Shown here one piece after another: positions 35,711 to 49,457 of a DNA stretch of 64,000 bases. How positions within the stretch are numbered: position 1 is the first letter of the stretch; the number at the start of each line of letters is the position of its first letter. The DNA is from Cylindrobasidium torrendii FP15055 ss-10 (lineage: Eukaryota > Basidiomycota > Agaricomycetes > Agaricales > Physalacriaceae). The DNA lies in assembly GCA_000934385.1 (NCBI GenBank), contig KN880482.1, positions 62,001-126,000 of the forward strand, written 5' to 3'. Below the pieces are notes generated by a model that did not search any database, was not told the origin of the DNA, and saw only the letters and a program-made list of their open reading frames with translations. The position numbers were made by a program, and so were the translations under genes.

Positions 35711-38700
35711 TCACACCACTTGCGTACTCTCGCTCTCCATCAGACTCTCATCCCAGTCAGGCGATGGTTCGCGCTGGGTTGCTTCTGTCAATTCCGTAGT
35801 CTGAGTATCATTATCCTCTTGTGATGGTGCTGGTGGTGTAGGGGCTTTCTTCTTCATCATTCCAAATAATGTCGTCTGCTTCTGCGCGCTGATGCTGCTC
35901 GCTGCCTTGCCCAGACCTTTCAAATTTCCTGCTGGCGATGTCAGTCACACAAAGCAATGAGCCGCTTATTGGCTAGTAGGCACGTACGTTTTGGCTTGGT
36001 GCCAGCCTCAGCAGCATCAACCTTGTCAAAAAAGCTTTCCGTCTTCTGCAGAACCTTGTTATCATCCCGTTTAGCCTTTTTCGCGAACGGATTTCCGCCA
36101 AGTTCTGCGAGGAAGTCAGTACACTACTGATTAATAGGGAAAAGAAGATTTCTCACTTGGCTTAGGCGGCGCCGGCATTGCCTGTGAGGAGGAAAATGGA
36201 TTATCGTCCACGTCCACATCCACATCCAAATCTCTCTTCCGCTTTCCATTCGGCGAGCCCACGTCGGCGAAGTCCAACTCATCCTCTTGCCGACTATACC
36301 TGCTCTTCTCGACCTTTGGTTGGGCCTTCTGCAGGCCAGGGCGCGCAACTCGAGGAGGGGATCCAAAGTCCTGGAAAGCCTTCTGTGTTGGACGTTCAAA
36401 CGATGTGTAGTCTTCTTTGTCCGGCAACCGTCTTGGAGGCGCATTAGCCCTCTGCCACTGCCTCCGCTTCTCCCTAGCTATCTCCAGCCGCTCATCACTC
36501 TCTTCCCGAATGTGCTTCAACTTCAAAACCTTCTCCTCGAAGCCAGCCGCTTGGTAGAACTTGGCGATCTTCGCTGCCGCATCCAACGCATTAGTGGCAT
36601 GCAACATCTTGGTTAGCTCAATAGCCCGAGGGATGTTGTCCACTTTGCAAGCAGCCTGAATGAGCTGGACAATGATTTTGTCCATCGCTTTCTCTTGCTG
36701 CATGATCTCCTCGGTAGTAAGGTCGTCATCCAGTGCATCCAACGCCATATCTCGCATAAATATCTCGCGTTCCAACTCTTCGTCCTTCGCTTCTGCTTGC
36801 CTGAAGGGCAATTCCAGTGTCAGTTCTTGGGGGAGGGGTCGTTGGACGCCTGGATATTGGTTTTGACCCTACACTCATGTGTCAGCACGGAATCATCGGT
36901 ACGCGCAAGGAGGCGCCCATACCTTCAGAATGAAACATAAAAAGTTGTTTCCCTCCAGGCCAAGAGGCCAGTATGATTCGTCTTTCCCTTCCCTCCTTGC
37001 CAGAGTGTTCGTGTCCAAGACCCTTGCCCAAGAGGCGTGGTGGGGGACTCGGAATTTGGTGAGGACGTGGAGTCTCCCTGTACTGTCGTACATAGCGGGC
37101 GCCTACCCAGAAGTCAGCCACATACGAGATAGTGAACGTCATAGACATACACCATCGCCAGTCAGACCTATCCACTTGAGAGTCTGAGAATTTGGTATTG
37201 GAAGATAATCTCTTTGACGGACAGCGAAGTCCTCGAAATCGATCATCATGTATGACAGGTTCTGACCGCCTGCGAAGATTGTGAGCACCGTGGACTGCGA
37301 TGAAAGGAGTGTACATGCCCTCTGCGGTCGTTGAACCTGCTCTGTACACCACGAATACCCATTCGGCACTGGCGACCATTGAAATAAAATCGCCTGCCAG
37401 TGCCATGATTCTTCGTTCTCTTCCAGTCCCACTTAGGAAAGTCAAGTCTCCCTCGTCCGTAGCCACGACTACATTCCCGAAGCCTTGCAAATCGCCGTCG
37501 CGACTCTCCCGTACACTCCCAGACGGACTCGGGCTTCCAGCAGCCACACCCAATACACTGACATTCGAATCCTTCAGGTCGTAAGTCCAATCAGACTGGT
37601 TTCCCCATGCGCCATACGGCTTGAAAAGAACTTGCGCTGAGTGTTCGCCCTCCGGTGCACAGGCAAAAACAGCTCCGCGTTCGCCGAGATAGCCCATTTC
37701 ATACTTCAGTGCAGACGCAAAGTTCATGCCACGACGCGTCGAGGTATTCCAGAACTCAACGTTCACAATGTAACGCGTCGAGTCTTCATCCATTTTGGGC
37801 GTGATAAGCTCAATCACTCCAAGCGCATTTGTTGCTGTCGGTATGTTAGCATCGCAATGACAGGCAAAACGACAATGAGGACCAACCAAGGTAGCGTTTT
37901 GTACGGTCTGAGTCGACCCAAGGAGTTGCACCAGGCTGAAAAGCAGGCTGCGGCTTCGTTGTTTTCACTACGAAGGATTAGTACAGCTACGACAAGAGCG
38001 ATGCCGCCAGACGAACCAGAGCTATAGTGTGCCTGTGGGCGGAAGGAGGCCAATTCTTCTTCAACATCATCATTGCCCTTTGTCACACCTGCAGCAATTT
38101 CATCCCATTGCATGCCAAAGTCATCATTATCATCATCGGCGAAGTCGTCCAACGCATTTTGGTCGTCAATGTCTTCAGTGTCTGAAGTTCGGACAGAGGA
38201 TATAGGACTAGGAAGTGCGGTGGGAACAGCATCATTCCATTCGGTAAGGAAGCCTTTATCATTTGTCCATGCCAGGAAGTTCTTCGTAGGGCACCATGAT
38301 AGCTGGATAATGTCACCACCGTCTGTGTGTTCATACCTGGACCGCTGTGAGTATTATGCAGAAAAGTAATCCGTACACGTACTTGGTGACAACCTGCCGC
38401 GAGTCTGCATTCCATATGTATACTGTTCCTTCCGCCGCGGTCGCAAGGTAAAGCCCATTGGGAGAAAATGCCAGGGCAGTAGTTGCGCCGACAATATTGG
38501 TGTCGACAAAGGTATCTTCCTTCTTCAGATCAGGGAAAGATATAGTGACAACGTCTGGCCGTGTTCAGCGCGCGCTGAACACACTGGGATAGAGCATACC
38601 ATGAGACCTTGTCGCGACAACGAGATACTTGCCGCTGGGATGCCAGATGGCAGTGCAGTCATGCAGAAATTCACTAGGCTCCGGGAGAGGTATACTTTGG

Positions 38701-39532
38701 ATGCGAATAAGTCTTCATGGCCGAAACAAAGTGGTGGATTGACGTACTCTTCGTTCTTGTCTAGGTCAATAGGCATGCGCACTCCAGGGATGAAGCCATC
38801 GAGTTTCTTGCAAGTATGCTTGTCGGACGTGAGATCCCATATATGCAACACACCACCGGCGTCAGAAGCAGCCTAATATCGCGATGAATACAATATAGAC
38901 AAAAAACAATGATTTACACACGAGAACTTGGCGTCGAGGATGCCATGACACTTTGCGCACACCACCAGTATGTCCCTCTAGTGTGAATATGGATGTTGGG
39001 TTTTCAAGCTCGATGATTCGTAGCTCAGTGTCTCTGATGTATGGTGAGCAGAAGTTACAAGCAGCAAAGGGTATAACGCACTGTGATCCCACAGCCACTT
39101 TCTTTCCCTCTGCATCTATTGCAATACATTGGACGACCTCAGATCCAGTTGAAGCAAAGTTTCCAGTGAAAGTGGTCTCGATTGTATTCGCAGTGTAGCT
39201 CTTGACCGATGAATCTGTGAATCCCACGAGTAGTGTGTCGGCCTACACCATGTTTAGCCAGAAGACCCAATGGTTTTGAGAGACATACACAAGTGGCTAG
39301 CGCTGTGACAGACTCGTCGATACCGTCAACTGACTTGGGTTCGTCGTCGAGCTTTGCAAGATCCTGGACGCGTAGATTGTAGTCTGCACCACCCGCGAAT
39401 AAACGCCTGCTCGCCGTGTGAATACCGTATTTTCTTTGGAACGCATAGGGATACAAACTTTCCGTCCTTCGAAAATGCGAGAAGGGTGCGGCCTCCCGCA
39501 GCGTTGATGGCGAGTGACGGCAATTCAGGCAT
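35711..39532 (-). CDS. CTF4: Ctf4/Mcl1/AND-1 replisome scaffold
   Basis: Many small introns. The ATG at 39532 begins [14 protein letters not shown], followed by N-terminal WD40 repeats ([77 protein letters not shown]). An acidic linker ([15 protein letters not shown]) leads to the SepB-type second propeller ([53 protein letters not shown]) and the helical bundle ([21 protein letters not shown]). This is Ctf4, the trimeric hub that ties CMG helicase to polymerase alpha and other clients at the fork. After the bundle there is a disordered tail of about 200 residues with two PIP-like sequences (QKTESFF and QTTLFGMM). No HMG box, which animal AND-1 has. Confidence 0.93.
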
Positions 39533-39838
39533 GGTGGTCGTTTATGCCAATAGACGCGTTGAGTGACCGTTACCGTGTCAGTCACGCGTATCTTGGGTAA
39601 GCGTGGCGAAGTGCTACTTGCAAAACATCCTTTAACATTGCATTTACGATTTATGTACTCTAGAGCAATAAGATAGCATGCTAAGATAGTTGAGGTACCC
39701 TGTTGGGCGAAGCTACGTAACCATAGAGTGTGGTATAGCTGCAGTGGGCATACTTAGTGGTACATACTGCAGAGCGATCCAAAATGTATGTGCACGATAA
39801 GCACGCCGTTTTGTTCATCATAAAGGTTGCGAGAGATT
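39533..39838. other. Spacer between Ctf4 and the mtTFB-like gene
   Basis: No gene seen. It should hold the Ctf4 promoter; the neighbouring gene ends at its left... right border on the same strand. Confidence 0.35.
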
Positions 39839-41379
39839 CTATCTGCGGTTTTTCGCACGTCTAGAATGTGTTGTCTCTGTCCCCAGCGTACCCAAATTCT
39901 GAGAAGAAGATGAATATTGTTCAGCACCATGTTGCCTCATGACGCACCTTGGGCGCGAACGGCCATTCAAAGAAGGCGTCGATGAGACGGGACCACTGCT
40001 CAATTGTCAAATTCTGGCCAGTGGTATCCCGACTGGCGCGAATCTCCGCCGGGATGTTGTCACCCCAGATAGCGTCTCCGAGACTTTCAGCACCTGCTCC
40101 AAGATGTCTGCACGGCCAATCAGTTTCACAGGTAAAGCACACGATGGGCAACATACTTGAGTGACTGAAGCAACGGTGTTGCGCGCACAGCAAAGAGTCG
40201 TCGCAGGACGTAGTCCCAATGGTCCATACGGTCAGGTTTGATAATCTGCGCAAGCATGAGAATATTGAGCTAGAGAGCTCGCAAAAGATGTCTACCGGTT
40301 CCCCTCCCTTTGGAATAACAGTTATAACCTCTTGCGGGTACCCCAATAGCTTCAGTGACTTGTTTCTCCTCGAGCCGCTTTCTGACTGGAATTCTATATC
40401 ACGTTTTGGTGGCCAGAACACTTCGCTGTAAGGATCTGTGACGGAGGATGGCACTAGCAACGAGTGCTCAACCAACGCCTCAACCAAAATAGTGATCTTT
40501 GAGCGATTGGGGTCTCCCACAGGTGCATTAAAGCGCTACATATTACAGATGTGAGCTGATGGGACAAGACTGGTCCAAACGCACGCACCTTCCAGGCGGA
40601 GCCTGGTACGATGAGATGCATTGGCACCCGTCCGTGCTTGAATATCCAGCCATGGTCGGGTATAAAACGCAGCCATTGAGAGAGGTATTGCTCTCCAACT
40701 TCAGATGGGATGACATGGCTCACAAACCGGAGACTAGGGTGGACTAGGTCTCAATGAGATGGCAGACATTTGGCTAAACATAACGCACACCTTCTTCCCA
40801 AGGATGATTAGCTATTTTCGTCTCTGCGCCAATGGAGTCATATGCGTCCCAGTAGTGTCCACTTTTAGGTATAACATGTACGCGTCCTGGATGGGCTTGC
40901 TTTAGTGGCTAGAAGATATGGTTAGCAGGGATATCGCGGGCGCATAGGCAACGCACTAAGAGGGCCTGCAGAAACGGGTCGTCCTCAAGCACAACCAGTT
41001 TAGATATTCTTTCCTTCGGAAGTTCCAGCAATGCGCGCGACAATACTCCAGGACCTATCATTGCTTCAGGCCGGCGCTTCGAGTGCACTTGGTGGGCTCA
41101 CGCACCTGGAAAGGCTTCGATAACTACAAGACCCTTGGTTCCTTCCGGAGCAATGGCCTCAGCAATAGCTTTCGCGGCAACGGGGCATGAAATCGCGTTG
41201 CGTACGCCGCGCTGACGGTGTCCGAAATATTGCGTCCATTCTGACGGAGGTGGAAGAGTATAAGACGAGGCTAGTTTCGGTAGAGCCTTCCGTCGTGCGG
41301 TAGCACTACTATGATTTCGGAAAAGTGGCGAGCTCAGGAAAGGGCGCTGTCGTTGCAGTGTCCAACATCGTCTCAACAT
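39839..41379 (-). CDS. Mitochondrial transcription factor B / rRNA adenine dimethyltransferase-like (mtTFB)
   Basis: Starts at the ATG at 41379 with an Arg/Ser-rich leader (MLRRCWTLQRQRPFLSS) that looks like a mitochondrial targeting sequence. The methyltransferase fold shows VVIEAFPGPG in place of the usual LEVGPG SAM motif, then SRALLELP, VVLEDDPFLQALL, LRFVSHVIPSEVGEQYLSQWL, WIFKHGRVPMHLIVP and DYVLRRLFAVRATPLLQSL. This pattern matches fungal Mtf1/mtTFB proteins, KsgA relatives that help mitochondrial RNA polymerase open promoters, or methylate 12S-type rRNA. The changed SAM loop suggests transcription factor more than methylase, but this is inference. A last small exon (NLGTLG..) after a GTGCGTC donor gives the stop at 39839; without it the frame stops near 39921. 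Confidence 0.8.
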
Positions 41380-41575
41380 GAACGCTAAGGTCGGAAAACG
41401 CGGAGCGCGATCGTGTTCTTAGTCCGATCAGCTCAGCCATTTGGGTGACATTGGTCAAAACATTGGTCATTAAAATCTCATGAAAATGTGCAGAATATAT
41501 GTACGCGTGCTCTAGTAAGTATTATATGGAGTAGAAATTGTGTTACAAACATTCGTTGTCGCCGCCATAGCCCAT

Positions 41576-43577
41576 TTACCTGCGGGGGGTCGCAGTGATC
41601 TTGAGGGGGTGCGCGAAGAGCGTGGTGCGCATGTTGAGAATGCCGTCAAGGAACTTCTGCTGGTCGTAGTCCTTGGGGATGTCCATGTCGTACTGGAGCA
41701 TAAGCTTAGCCACGGTAAGGTGAAGCTCCTGGAGAGCGAAGATCCTGCCGAGGCAACTGAAGGCACCTGTAGGTATTGTCAGCTTGTGCTTTGATGGGTT
41801 TGATGAAGATGGTTACCGTAGGAGAAGCAGAGCATGGCCTTCATATCAGTGTGGGTGTCGGGACCAAGGCCGTTGGGGGACCAGCGCTCAGGAAGGAACT
41901 CCATGGGACGGGGACGGAAGTGGGCCTCATCGGTCTGCTGGGTGTACGGGGGCACGGACTGAATGCAGAGTTAGCTCCAATTCGTTCCGATTGATCAGGA
42001 TAGAACACTTACAACGATGATGTCCTCTGGGATGAAGTCGCCGTCGATCATGGCACCGCCCTGGGGAACAACACGGGGAAGACCACCGAAAGGCGTGCCG
42101 AGACGGAGACCTTCCCAGACAGTGCCGTAGAGGTAGGGGAGCTCCTGGAGAACCTTTCCGTCAACAATTTCCTCGGGGCTGCTGTAGTGCGCGTCGAGTT
42201 CCTCGCGGAGCTTGTTGTAAACAGTGCGGTCACGGAGGAGGTAGAAGAGCAGGATGGTAAGAGTTCCACCAGTGGTGTCAGAGCCTAGGAAGATTTAGCT
42301 CGAATATCAACAGGCTCTGGAGAGGAGACTTACCAGCGGCGATCGCGAACGCGGAGTCGATGTTCAGGTCCTCATCACCGAGGCGCTCACCGCCCTTCTC
42401 GCCGAGGAGGTAAGAAGCAATGTCGTCGCCAGTAGTGTTCTTGCGGATGTCCATGAGCTTGGTGGCCGTGTCCTCGAGAATGTGGAACTCCTTGGCGGCG
42501 GGCAAGTTCCAGGCAATGTCGAACAGCGAAGGCGCCTCACCGAGACTGTGATTAAGGATCAGCACTCCAGCAGCGGTGGGAAACGGGTTGCACATACACC
42601 TCAAAGACAACGGTAGCGTTCTGTGCACCCTCGGAGACATCTGTTGGGTCACCCTTGGCCATCAACTCGACGTCGCTCGTGGGTCCGAAAGTCATCTCAG
42701 CCATGAGGTCGTACGCCCAGAAACGAATGATTTCAGACATGTCGATAGAGCCGTCCTTCTGGCGGTTGCGGTCCATGACTTGGATCATCTGGTCGGTGCG
42801 CTTCTCAACAACCTCAATCAAACCGACGATGCTGGAGACATTTGAGTATCGTTTGGAACTGGAGAAATCAAGCAACTTACGACTTGGCGGAGAAAGCACC
42901 GGCCCAGGCCTTGCGACGGAGGTTGTGGATGTCCTTCTTGGTGCTGAAGAAGAGGCCGCCGACGGGGGCGCGGCCAGGGCGGTAGGCATTGCTCTTGTCG
43001 AATGCACTGCGCTCAGCGTAGATCGGGTGAACAGCTTCGACGGACGCAATCGACAGGGTGTTGGGGCCTAAACCAGCAATCAGATTATGGTCCCGCTATC
43101 AAGCAGTGGAACTTACCAGTCCTGACAAACTTGCCGTACTTTGCGTGCCAGCCCTTGATAATCTCGAAGCGCTTGCCGGTGGAAACCATTTTGAGCATGA
43201 CAAGGGAGGTGATTTTGTTGACGAAGGGACCCGGATATTTGTGGAGGGGGTGGAGAGGAGAAAGGCGGTAGGCGACCGCGAGCGCGATCATTGTGCCCAA
43301 GTACACAGCGAGACCAATGGAGGCCAAGCTAATGGAGCTCTTTGTGTCGAAGCCATTGTAGATACCACCGCCGACTGTAGCAGCCCAGACACCAGCGCAG
43401 AATACGACGGCAGTGTCACCGCGGTATTCATTCTTGTTGAGATATAAGGTGTTGAGCTGGAAAGATTGTTACTTTGTATTAAGTCAACTGCTCAAGCAAA
43501 CTTACAACTCCTGCTACGAGAGCGGTGTTGGTGACGCCCTCGAGGTTAAAAGAAGGTAGAGGAAGTGTAGAAGCCAT
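41576..43577 (-). CDS. Cytochrome P450 monooxygenase, membrane-anchored
   Basis: About nine exons. The ATG at 43577 begins MASTLPLPSFNLEG. Two or three hydrophobic stretches follow in the first 95 residues (GVTNTALVAGV, TAVVFCAGVWAATVGG, IGLAVYLGTMIALAVAYRL), then the proline hinge HPLHKYPGPF. Core motifs are all present: I-helix AIAAGSDTTG, ExxR as EGLR, PERF-type FLPERW, and the heme loop FSYGAFSCLGR with the axial cysteine. So it should be an active ER P450. The N-terminal arrangement is common in agaricomycete P450 families; I cannot name the CYP family. The stop used (PRR then TAA at 41576) follows directly on the conserved end. Neighbouring genes do not suggest a pathway. Confidence 0.93.
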
Positions 43578-44327
43578 GAGTGATGATGGAGAGTCTCTGG
43601 CTAGCGCCTGAGTATAAGTACTAGCTGCGGGACCCGAATCGGTACAGCGGCACAGATTAGAGAAGCGTGAATCAGCGAAAAAATGGGCCTTACGCAGGAT
43701 ACAGACGGCCCAGGCAATAGCGGCGGCTTCAAGCAATGACCATTTTAGTCCGGATGGTGGATGGACAGCGACATTGGATAAAATAACAGCGGAATACAGG
43801 CTCCCCGGGGTGGAACGCAGTGAATGTGTGTGAGCTATGTTGATTTCGAGAAGACTCGTTGTTGGTCGGCTAGAGCGATTTTCAACCAAGACGCCTCATT
43901 TTTCGAGATTCGACTCGTCCGAGCATTCGAAATCCTGTATTCCTTGGGATACGACGATTTTTCCAACAAGAATATAGGCATAGAGCACTGCGGGATCTGC
44001 ACTCGCGAACAGCGGTTTTGATTGTAAGAGTACAAGAGTAAAAAGCACGTGGCCCCGACTCGAACCAAATGACCCCGACGAATCTGAGGGAAACCTGCAC
44101 CTGCGGTACCGTCGACAGACGGCCAGCGAACGGCATGTGAATGATGGTAGATGTCTAGATCTACCTCAGAGTGGTAAATCCCATCATGGGGAGCCAGTGA
44201 GCGCGGCGACATTTGCGTCAAGCACGATATCGTGCCGCATTATGACTGAAGTCACCAACTGCTCCTCGGCCAGAAGCAACAAAATAATTTTACATAATTC
44301 AACGTACATTGAGCAAATTCTGGTACC
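43578..44327. other. Promoter region of the P450 and 3' region of the membrane-protein gene
   Basis: No gene recognised. Minus-strand open frames at 43835-44221 lack any known motif. A short sequence near 44050 resembles a tRNA T-loop but cannot form the arms. Confidence 0.35.
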
Positions 44328-45472
44328 CTAGTGTATGCCATAGCTCTCTTTGAGGCGCCGTCCACAAGATTTCGACCACCCTTCCCACCCTTTACCGCCA
44401 CCCATCGCGCCTGTGTTGAACACACCACGTACATCAACAGCACCCAACATAAGAGATGCTAGAATGAATTCAGGAAGGACGTGAAATGTATAGAACAGCG
44501 CCTTTTCGGCTGGCAAATTTTGTGAGCCCCAGATATGGGCGTCGAGTGCTGGGATAGTGTAGTGCATAACACAGAGGCGGTACACCCAAGGGATGCTCTA
44601 AAAGTCTCGACCGTTAGCTCGTTTAGGAATGTAAGTGAAGCCAGGCCGACCTACCAGAAGTCCACAAAAAAGGAGTGCAAGGCGGCGCGCCAAATTGTTC
44701 AGTCGCGCGCGCCAATAAAAGGTTGCGCCGGCCAGCCATAACGCTATCGCGAACGCAATTCCAGTGCTCGTGTATCTGACAGTAGTGTCAGTAGCACATA
44801 CGCACAACAATCAAGAAGCCCACCTAAGAGCTTGGTTGACCTTGTTCCATTGGGGGTTCTTCCTCTTCGCGATGAGAAGGCTGTTGCCTGTGAAACCTGC
44901 CGCGAGGCAGAGCATCCACACCGTGCATTGCACCCACCCAAACAGTCGAACATACTTTCGTCGCTGCTGGTTCGCCTCTTGTTTTTCCTCTGGGATGTTA
45001 CCGTTCATACCGCTTCCCGAAATCTTGGACCTTGTGCTGCCAGTGCTGGTGGGTCCACTATTGAACGTGGTCACCTGTGCACCCTCGACTTTCGTGCTTT
45101 GGACGAGCGCGCACGCCAAAACGTTCATCACATCCCCTAGGATCATCACACTGCCCATAGCAAATGTAACCTGCAAGTACTCGGATAGGCCCTCTGACTC
45201 TGTATGTGGATGCTTCACAACTGCCGCACGTAGTCCAAAGGATATCGCTCTTGAGGGTCGGTATGAGCTGCCGACCTCTATGCATCAATGAGCCTGAGCA
45301 CCCACCGCTCAATGACAACGCCGGCCGTCGCGCAGACTGCTAAGGTTCCTCGTCCTTGACATGCCTGAATCACCGCCAGAACAAGGAGGAGGCCAAAGGC
45401 TAGGCAGACCAAAACACTGATCACGAATTCGGATGGTTGAGTTAATCCACCGACGGGGGAAGGGAACGACAT
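44328..45472 (-). CDS. Multi-span fungal membrane protein, family not identified
   Basis: The ATG at 45472 (MSFPSPVGGLTQPSEF) starts a protein of about 330 residues with seven likely membrane helices, among them FVISVLVCLAFGLLLVLAVI, GSVMILGDVMNVLACALV, VQCTVWMLCLAAGFTGNSLLI, GIAFAIALWLAGATFYW, LALLFCGLLSIPWVYRLCV and VLPEFILASLMLGAVDVRGVF. The layout is like the large fungal groups of seven-helix proteins (RTA1-like or DUF-type), but no diagnostic motif was seen. Two introns near the 3' end join cleanly. The first intron, near 45265-45320, is not resolved: several GT..AG pairs work only with a very short intron. A hydrophilic loop of about 45 residues lies in the middle. Confidence 0.65.
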
Positions 45473-45629
45473 GGTAGGTTGCCAGCTCACACAGGACCTG
45501 CTTGTGTTATATGGGCGCCAATGGCCATAGCCTCAGTAGTCCCACGATGATAGCCAATCTCAATTCAGCCACTGACAGGTGTGGGGCAGTCATAGGAGAC
45601 ACAGCGCTGAACGTTTTGGGATACAACTG

Positions 45630-46858
<1,229 letters not shown>

Positions 46859-46979
46859 GATGAGGGGTTAAGGAAAACAGAAAATGTTGATGGCTGATGT
46901 TGATCGCGATCAGTCAAGTGGTTCGGGCTCAAATGACAGGTCTTACTTACATCTGAAGTTGGCGACCATCCTCGAGAAC

Positions 46980-48471
46980 ATGCCGGAATTCCTTTCGCAA
47001 TCCCAGGTTGACAAGGTGAACTCTATCGAACTTCGTGCACCATCATCTGAATGCCGCTACTAGTTTCATAGCGACGGGTTTGTTCTGTGACTATCAACGC
47101 TATCGCACGAGACACTGAGGCGAAGCCTCCAGCTATCTCATTGTTCCGGGATTCCTGGATAGCAGTCTTACTGCGCGTCTGTTAAACCGCTCGAAGGAAC
47201 TACTTGACGGTCTCGACTTGAAGACCCACCCTCTGGTCAGTTGAGCTTAAGCCTCACTGCGACGCAGCGCGTTTAGGCGTAAATCATGGGCACTTCCAGA
47301 CTAAATTCACAACCTCCGATGAAAACCATGTTGGAGACGACTATTTCTTGAGCTCTGGAGACAAGATGTGTGGCACTGAGCCCTTTCTTTCTATTGATGT
47401 AATTACTTAACACCTGCAGACGCTACTTCTTCGAGGAGGGTGCATTTGACAAAGACGGTAATCTTATCAAGGACAAGACCCAAGCAGTCAACAAGATTGG
47501 ACACGGTAAATCAGACCTAGACGTGCATTGAGCCTCGCAAATCTAATATGTTGGAGGTCTACATGAATTGGACCCGCTGTTTCGCACAGTGACGCTCGAG
47601 AATGGCAATGTTAAAGCTATCGCTCGAGACCTTCAGGTTCACCACGATCCTGTCGGTCTGTAAATCATCTATTCAGCTCATGGCCGAGACTGAACACCTC
47701 GTAGCGCTACAGTCTATGGTAATTATGAAGCAACCATACATTGGAGGCGAGGGTAACTATTTCGATTCATGATGTGCACGGATTGGTGTGCTCAGACTTC
47801 GCTTAGTTGGAGAACACAATGACTCGTGCGTATTCGAGGCCTAGAAGAGAGTCCTGAACCATGTCGAAGCTGACGAAGATTTTAGAACATTTCTGGTGAA
47901 ATCACAGCACCAGCTACCCTGCCTGACTAATCCCACTCATCTGTTGTTGTAGTACACAAATCCTCCGTCAGCTGTCGGATTTTGGATAGCCCTGGAGAAA
48001 TGCACTTCGACGAACGGTGCACTCTCCTTCCTCCCAGGCTCGCACAAGACCAATCCTATCACCAAACGCTTCGTGCGTCTTCCTAACGGTGGCACTGGCT
48101 TCGAAACGCTCGACCCACCCGTTCACCAAAAGAGTGGAGAAGCAACTGCGGTGAACTCTAGTAAAGAATACATTATGGAGACGTGCGAACCAGGTTGGTT
48201 GACTTCCAGACGTCCTTTCCTCCCTTTCTTTGGTCGTTGTCCGCATTTCGCTCACGTCTTTCTGTATATAGGCGACTTGGTCCTTATTCACGGAGCTGTG
48301 CTACACAAATCGGAGCACAATTTCAGTGCTGACACACGCTATGCGTACACATTCCATACCATCGAATCCGCGCCGTATGCCGAGTACGACGAGAAGAATT
48401 GGTTGCAGCCTACGAGTGCGGTACCGTTTCCCCATCTTCTGGAGAGACCGCAGGAGATTACTGTTGTATGA
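46980..48471 (+). CDS. PHYHD1-like phytanoyl-CoA dioxygenase family protein, iron motif not located
   Basis: Exons by frame and family match: MPEFLSQSQVDK, FHSDGFVL, YLIVPGFLDSSLTARLLN, TKFTTSDENHVGDDYFLSSGDKI, RYFFEEGAFDKDGNLIKD, GLHELDPLFRTV, ALQSMVIMKQPYIGGE, then YTNPPSAVGFWIALEKCT, LSFLPGSHKT, and LVLIHGAVLHKSEHNFS with TRYAYTFHTIE. This is the phytanoyl-CoA dioxygenase fold, Fe(II)/2-oxoglutarate enzymes. The distal iron histidine and the 2-oxoglutarate arginine candidates are in the last exon. The exon that should carry the H-x-D iron motif, expected between 47755 and 47951, was not found; the best candidate (EADEDFRTFL, ending at a GTGAAA donor) lacks the histidine in place. The gene may be inactive, or its splicing misread. 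Upstream exon joins are plausible, not certain. Confidence 0.65.
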
Positions 48472-49457
48472 TGGATACTTAGTGAGAGTTATAGTGTCAC
48501 AACGGCGGTGGGAATGAGAGGTGCTTCGTATTGTGCTCGTTGTTGTAGGCTGCGGTCAACTTTCGAGCAAGGTTTCTCAGGGATAAGTCGTGCAACTTGC
48601 TTCAAGTTCAGTCTTTTCATCGGTGCGTTTATGCAGCGGTGCCCATGCTAACCTCAATGAGCTGTTTGGTTCAATGAAAACGTGAGAATGTACGGATGGA
48701 GCACTCGGATACAAGGGTCACGATGCTCACTGGGCTCACGCGACAGCAAATACTTCATTCCATATAAGGTCGCAATGGGAAAGGAAATTCGTGTATTGCG
48801 TACAATTTGGGACAGCTCAGACTATGGTTGGCTCTCAAAGACGGCCGACGATTGTCCGACAGATGGAAGCATGATAGTGGCGGCCTAAGTAGCGCATTGG
48901 TATATCATATATGGTTTCTGGAACGCGGCGCAGAGCTCTATCATAGGGATAGAGATACTGATGCCCCCAGGCTGCGGGCAAGGATTGTAGCAATGCCAGA
49001 TTTGGGGAAAATGGCGAGACCATCGCGCGCATCAGCATGTGCAGTGGTTTGGGGTCGAATTTGCCCCCGGGCGCGTACGGGGCCGAAGCTTCGTAGCGGG
49101 AGAATTTTCGACCCGGAGGACGCGAAGGTATTCGTCCCTATTCAGTGCTCCGGTGGCGGAGAATAAAACGCGGAAAGAGAGGTGGAGAGAGGTGGGACCC
49201 ACAATCGATAGCCGCGTGAGAAAAGAAATTGGACAAAAATCTCATGAATAACATCTCCAAAGGGAGGAAGTGACGAGACCCATGGCCAGCAACGCGCTAG
49301 CAACAAGAACCATCAAGCGAGCATGGGGACCAGGGCGTAAATACGTCCAAACATCTGATGGAAGTTGAGTGTGACATGACATTTGCGTGACAAGCGATAG
49401 TCTGGTTGTTACTCTCTACGGTTCTCATCCCGCCGCCCTGGACGCCAGAACGCCGTG
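48472..49457. other. Intergenic region upstream of CDC24
   Basis: No gene recognised. It contains the 3' UTR of the dioxygenase gene and a likely CDC24 promoter, with a GA-rich stretch near 49165-49200. Confidence 0.4.

Noticed and set aside
44040..44110. tRNA-like T-loop (reverse of GACTCGAACC)
   Set aside because: The flanking bases cannot form a T-stem, and no anticodon arm or acceptor stem is found nearby.
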